A program made the position numbers and the translations under genes. From positions 1 to 64,000 of the forward strand of contig NZ_PXYG01000002.1 of assembly GCF_003012775.1 (NCBI RefSeq): a stretch of DNA of 64,000 bases, given 5' to 3'. This DNA is from Zobellella endophytica (lineage in GTDB: Bacteria; Pseudomonadota; Gammaproteobacteria; Enterobacterales; Aeromonadaceae). This document shows positions 60,679 to 64,000 of this stretch, one piece after another. Every line of letters begins with the position of its first letter. Position 1 is the first letter of the stretch. The notes under the pieces were generated by a model. It made no database searches and was not told the origin of the DNA. It worked only from the letters and a program-made list of their open reading frames with translations.

Positions 60679-63077
60679 GACGAACTTTCCTTCTCACTGA
60701 ACAGCTGATCCGCCGGCACCGGCTTGCTGAAGTAATAGCCCTGCATCAGATCGCAGCCGAAACGGGTTAACAGCTCCACCTGGGCATGCTCTTCCACCCC
60801 TTCCGCAATCACGGTGATCCCCAGCTGATGAGCCAGATCGATAATGCCCCTAACCAGGGCCTTGTCCCTGCTGTTGCGGGTCATGTGGCGCACAAAGCCC
60901 TGATCTATCTTGACGATATCAAAAGGCAGATCACGCAGGTAACTGAGTGACGAGTAACCGGTCCCAAAGTCATCCATGGCCAGCCGAATGCCCATTTTTG
61001 CCAACTGCTCACACTTGTGCCGCACCGTTTCCGAGGAAGAAAGCAGTAGCCTCTCGGTAATTTCCAGCTTCAGCCGGTCGGCCTCCAGCCCCGCTTCCTG
61101 CAGGCAATGGGCCACCGACGCCACAAAGTCCGGCGCACCAAACTGCACCGGAGACACATTTACCGACACCCGGATGTCCCTGCCCTGCAGTTGCCACCGC
61201 CGCACCTGGTTACAGGCCTCCCGCAGAATATGGTGGCCAATGGCCACAATATCCCCGGTGTTTTCGGCAATATCGATAAAATCCAGCGGCGATACCCAGC
61301 CCAGCTCCGCGCTCTGCCAGCGCACCAGCGCCTCGACGCCCTCATAATCGCCGGTGCGCGGATCGACGATAGGCTGGTAATACAACCGCAGTTCCCCTTT
61401 GGCCACGGCCCGCTTGAGGGCAGTGGCGATATGCAGGGCGCGGTAAGACGCCGCCTGGATCTCCGGCTCGAAAAACTGCACGGCTTCCTTCTGGCTCCGC
61501 GCCCGTTGCTGCGCGGACAGGGCCCGGCTGTACAATCGATCGGGATGATTGCCGTCGTTGGGATAAATGGCCACCCCCACGGCAACCCCCGGCGTGATCG
61601 GCAGGTTGTCGAGACAAACGGAGCGGGAGAGCGCGTCCTTGATCTGCTGCAAGCAGGCCTCCACCGCCGTCGCGGAATGGCCGAAAGGCAGAGCGAACAA
61701 GAATTCATCGTCACGAGTGCGCGCCTTGAAGCATCCCGTATCCAGCCCGGCATTCAGCAACTGGGTGCATTCCTGGATCAGGGCATCTCCGTACACGATG
61801 CCCAGGGTCTCGCTCACCTCCTTGTAGGCGGGCACCGCCACCACCATCACCGCCAGATAGCCGTTCTCCTGCGCCGCCTGCAGCAGCATCGTCTCCAGAC
61901 GCTCCATGGCCATCGCCCGGTTCGGCAGGTTGGTCAGATGATCGTAACGGCGCTGGTGGCTCAACTGATGTTCAACTTCCTTGAGTCCGGTAATGTCCTC
62001 CAGCACCAGCAGCAGGTGGCCGGCGTCGTCCGGCGTGGCCCGGCTAAGGGAAAGATTGGCCAGCAACCAGCAGGGCCGGCCCGACCCGGTGCGCCACAGC
62101 AGTTCCCCCTGCCAGCCTTGCTGGCGCACCTCGGCCAGCAGCCAGCCGACAGGCCGGGCCGGCTGCTGCCCCCGGGAGAGCCTCCTCTCCAGCAGGCCGG
62201 GCCAGTCCAGCGCCAGGCAGCGCGACTCGGGCAGCTCCAGCAGGCGACAAAGGGCGGGGTTGACGTATTCCGCCTGCCCCTGCTCGTTCATGATGATCAT
62301 GGCGGCCGGGCTGGCAGACACCGCCGCCGACAGACGACGGTTGAGGGCGTGGACACGCTCAAGCTCGGCCACCTCCTGCCGGAGCCGTCGCTGCATGTTG
62401 TTCATGGCATCCACCAGGCGATCCAGCTCGTCCGGACGGTCATGACGGCGACGCTCCAGCCGGACAGCCTGGGCAAGGTGGTTCAGGTTGAGCCGGTCGG
62501 CCACCCGCGCCAGCACCGCAAGATGGCGCGACAGGGCAAAGTGCAGCAGCAGCAGTATGACCAGGGTCACGCCCAGGGTCTTGGCGGCCTGGCTGGCCAG
62601 CACCACCCACAATTTCTGCTGCAGGCTGACAAAAATCTCTTCCTTGTCCACCAACAGCGTCAGTTCGCCCAACACCCACTCGCGCTCCTTTTCATCCTGG
62701 TGGCCCAGCACATAAAGATGACGGGACTCATGGCCCCTATTGGAAGCCTCGCCGCTGGTGTAGAGTCGGCCTTCGGCAGTGAGTAGTCTGGCATGAGAGA
62801 CATAGGGCAAGGTAACAATGGAGTCGAGCCCCAGGCGGATACGTTGCTCGTCCATCAGCCAGAGGCTGTCGGTCAGGTCGGGCACAAAGGCCTGCTCGAC
62901 ATCCGACAGCCGCAGGCCGAGGTTGCCGAGATCGCGGCGGTAATCGGTATAAAGCTGAACCCCCACCGCCAGGGTGGTAAAGAGGGAGCTGACGACCAGA
63001 ATCGCCGCCATCAGCCGAAAGGACAATGGATTGCGCCGATAAAATGTCACCATGCGGCTCAGTACGGGTACCGTCAC
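60666..63077 (-). CDS. membrane cyclic-di-GMP phosphodiesterase (HAMP-PAS-degenerate GGDEF-EAL)
   Basis: 803 residues. TM1 (about 20-42), a periplasmic sensor region, TM2 (about 163-183), HAMP (about 185-240), PAS (about 250-370), GGDEF (about 380-535) and EAL (about 550-800). The GGDEF signature is degenerate (ARTRDDEF), so cyclase activity is unlikely. The EAL domain keeps GVEALVRW, NVSPVQF, LEITERL, DDFGTGYSSL and KIDQGFV, so it is probably an active phosphodiesterase. GTG 63077 overlaps the upstream gene by 4 nt (GTGA) and has a GGAGAGGAGG site. Confidence 0.9.
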   Translation of the reverse strand: MTVPVLSRMVTFYRRNPLSFRLMAAILVVSSLFTTLAVGVQLYTDYRRDLGNLGLRLSDVEQAFVPDLTDSLWLMDEQRIRLGLDSIVTLPYVSHARLLTAEGRLYTSGEASNRGHESRHLYVLGHQDEKEREWVLGELTLLVDKEEIFVSLQQKLWVVLASQAAKTLGVTLVILLLLHFALSRHLAVLARVADRLNLNHLAQAVRLERRRHDRPDELDRLVDAMNNMQRRLRQEVAELERVHALNRRLSAAVSASPAAMIIMNEQGQAEYVNPALCRLLELPESRCLALDWPGLLERRLSRGQQPARPVGWLLAEVRQQGWQGELLWRTGSGRPCWLLANLSLSRATPDDAGHLLLVLEDITGLKEVEHQLSHQRRYDHLTNLPNRAMAMERLETMLLQAAQENGYLAVMVVAVPAYKEVSETLGIVYGDALIQECTQLLNAGLDTGCFKARTRDDEFLFALPFGHSATAVEACLQQIKDALSRSVCLDNLPITPGVAVGVAIYPNDGNHPDRLYSRALSAQQRARSQKEAVQFFEPEIQAASYRALHIATALKRAVAKGELRLYYQPIVDPRTGDYEGVEALVRWQSAELGWVSPLDFIDIAENTGDIVAIGHHILREACNQVRRWQLQGRDIRVSVNVSPVQFGAPDFVASVAHCLQEAGLEADRLKLEITERLLLSSSETVRHKCEQLAKMGIRLAMDDFGTGYSSLSYLRDLPFDIVKIDQGFVRHMTRNSRDKALVRGIIDLAHQLGITVIAEGVEEHAQVELLTRFGCDLMQGYYFSKPVPADQLFSEKESSSCSD

Positions 63078-64000
63078 GCCTCCTCTCCGCGCCCAATCAC
63101 CACCCGGGTGGCGGGCAGCAGCACTTCCAGCTTCTGCCTGAGCGCCGCCTTGGCCCCCTCATCCCCGTGGATCAGGCGGATCTCCCCGGGTGGCGGCACT
63201 ATGCCCACGGCAAAGTCGAGCAAATCCTGCTGGCCCGCGTGGGCCGAATAGCCGCTGACCTGATGCACCCGGGCCCTGATGTGGTAACGTTCTCCGTCCA
63301 GTTCCACCCAGCCCCCCCGAGGACCATAATCCAGAAGGGCCCGCCCCGGTGTGCCCATGGCCTGATAACCCACAAAGAGGACATCGTTGCGGACATCTCC
63401 CAACAGCGCCTTGAGGTAATTCACCACCCGACCGCCGGCGCACATGCCCGAGCCGGCCAGCACCACGCAGGGCTTGCGCGAGCGTGCCAGATAGCCCACG
63501 GCGTTGAGGTGATCCCGGTGGCCATTCACCAGGGTGAGCTGTTCGAAGGAAAGCGGGTGCCGGCCATGGGTCAGCAGGGCCTGGGCTTCGGCATTCCAGA
63601 AAGGCTTGAGCTGGCGGTAAAGGGCGGTGAAGTTGGCCGCCAGGGGAGAGTCCACCACCACTTCCAACTGGTTCCAGGGCAGCTCGGGCGCCGCCGCCTC
63701 ATTGCCGAATTCAGCGATAAGGCTTTCCAGCTCATACAGGATATCCTGGGTACGGCCCAGGCTGAAGGCGGGGATCAGCAGGGTGCCACCGTCGGCCAGG
63801 GCGTGTTCTATGGCCGCCTTCAGTCGCAGCCGACGGTGTTGCCGGCTTTCGTGATTCCTGTCGCCATAGGTGCTTTCCAGCACCAGCAGATCGCAGGCTG
63901 GTGGCGGCGTTGGCGCCACCAGCAAGGGAGCATGAGGCGCACCCAGGTCGCCACTGAACACCACTCGCCGGTTTTCCGCCTCGCACTCCACATAGGCCGA
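63074..64000 (-). CDS. beta-CASP metallo-beta-lactamase-fold hydrolase, 5' end beyond window
   Basis: At least 308 residues; the N-terminus with the HxHxDH motif is outside the window. Visible are VVFSGDLGAP (metal-binding Asp), LLVLESTYGDRNHES, LLIPAFSLGRTQDILYELES (beta-CASP motif A region), VVLAGSGMCAGGRVVNYL and SGYSAHAGQQDLL (His motif C). The family comprises RNA-processing nucleases of the RNase J/CPSF type, many without known substrates. It is coupled to the downstream EAL gene by a 4-nt overlap. Confidence 0.88.
   Translation of the reverse strand, partial: SAYVECEAENRRVVFSGDLGAPHAPLLVAPTPPPACDLLVLESTYGDRNHESRQHRRLRLKAAIEHALADGGTLLIPAFSLGRTQDILYELESLIAEFGNEAAAPELPWNQLEVVVDSPLAANFTALYRQLKPFWNAEAQALLTHGRHPLSFEQLTLVNGHRDHLNAVGYLARSRKPCVVLAGSGMCAGGRVVNYLKALLGDVRNDVLFVGYQAMGTPGRALLDYGPRGGWVELDGERYHIRARVHQVSGYSAHAGQQDLLDFAVGIVPPPGEIRLIHGDEGAKAALRQKLEVLLPATRVVIGRGEEA

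Overview
This is a 64 kb chromosomal window from a GC-rich gammaproteobacterium. Gene content and order (tol-pal beside a Lys/Val tRNA cluster, ruvABC-yebC-nudB-aspS, cmoAB, a split-trpG/fused-trpCF trp operon, thrABC-lasT near arcA, a CsrB-type RNA, a DUF3545 protein) fit the Aeromonadales. A denitrifying marine/halophilic relative such as Oceanimonas or Zobellella is my best guess, inferred from gene content without a database search. Most of the window is core genome; the accessory parts are a helicase/NERD stretch and a nitrite reductase cluster.

Layout: 1-407 tRNA Lys/Val cluster (minus strand) with its own promoter. 554-5803 ybgC-tolQRAB-pal-cpoB envelope operon. 5971-11376 ruvABC, yebC, nudB, aspS. 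11660-17669 a DUF72 protein, cmoAB and a three-gene membrane cluster (retropepsin-like lipoprotein, inactive transglutaminase with a multi-TM domain, RimK-like ATP-grasp ligase). 17870-20271 rluB, yciO, rnm. 20292-27210 the complete trp operon with promoter, trpL leader peptide, attenuator, an extra 45-codon ORF, and trpE-G-D-CF-B-A. 27268-32506 a small membrane protein, a deaminase, a PLD-helicase-DUF3427 protein and a lower-GC NERD protein. 32686-33905 a YrbG antiporter behind a yybP-ykoY-type riboswitch. 34047-36846 an FNR-type box and nirK (cytochrome c fusion)-nirV-SCO. 36949-44697 two chemoreceptors, yceH, a shikimate dehydrogenase-like gene, a cysteine-cluster protein, an isochorismatase-type hydrolase and an alanine symporter. 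45101-49598 transaldolase, DUF3545, ung, a dicarboxylate/amino acid symporter, tesB. 49688-50046 a CsrB-type regulatory RNA with a UvrY/GacA box upstream. 50403-56003 thrABC with thrL attenuator, then lasT. 56182-59629 aceK, rraA, arcA. 59824-64000 a periplasmic binding protein, a GGDEF/EAL protein and a beta-CASP hydrolase cut by the window edge.

Regulatory logic visible in sequence: attenuation at trp and thr, a Mn-type riboswitch at yrbG, FNR-like boxes at nirK and arcA, a CRP-like site between the alanine symporter and tal, and a GacA/UvrY box at csrB. Together these indicate a facultative anaerobe that respires nitrite and uses the Csr system. Several intergenic regions carry short dispersed repeats with the cores AAGCCGGAAGC or GCAGGCGGGCCGCC.
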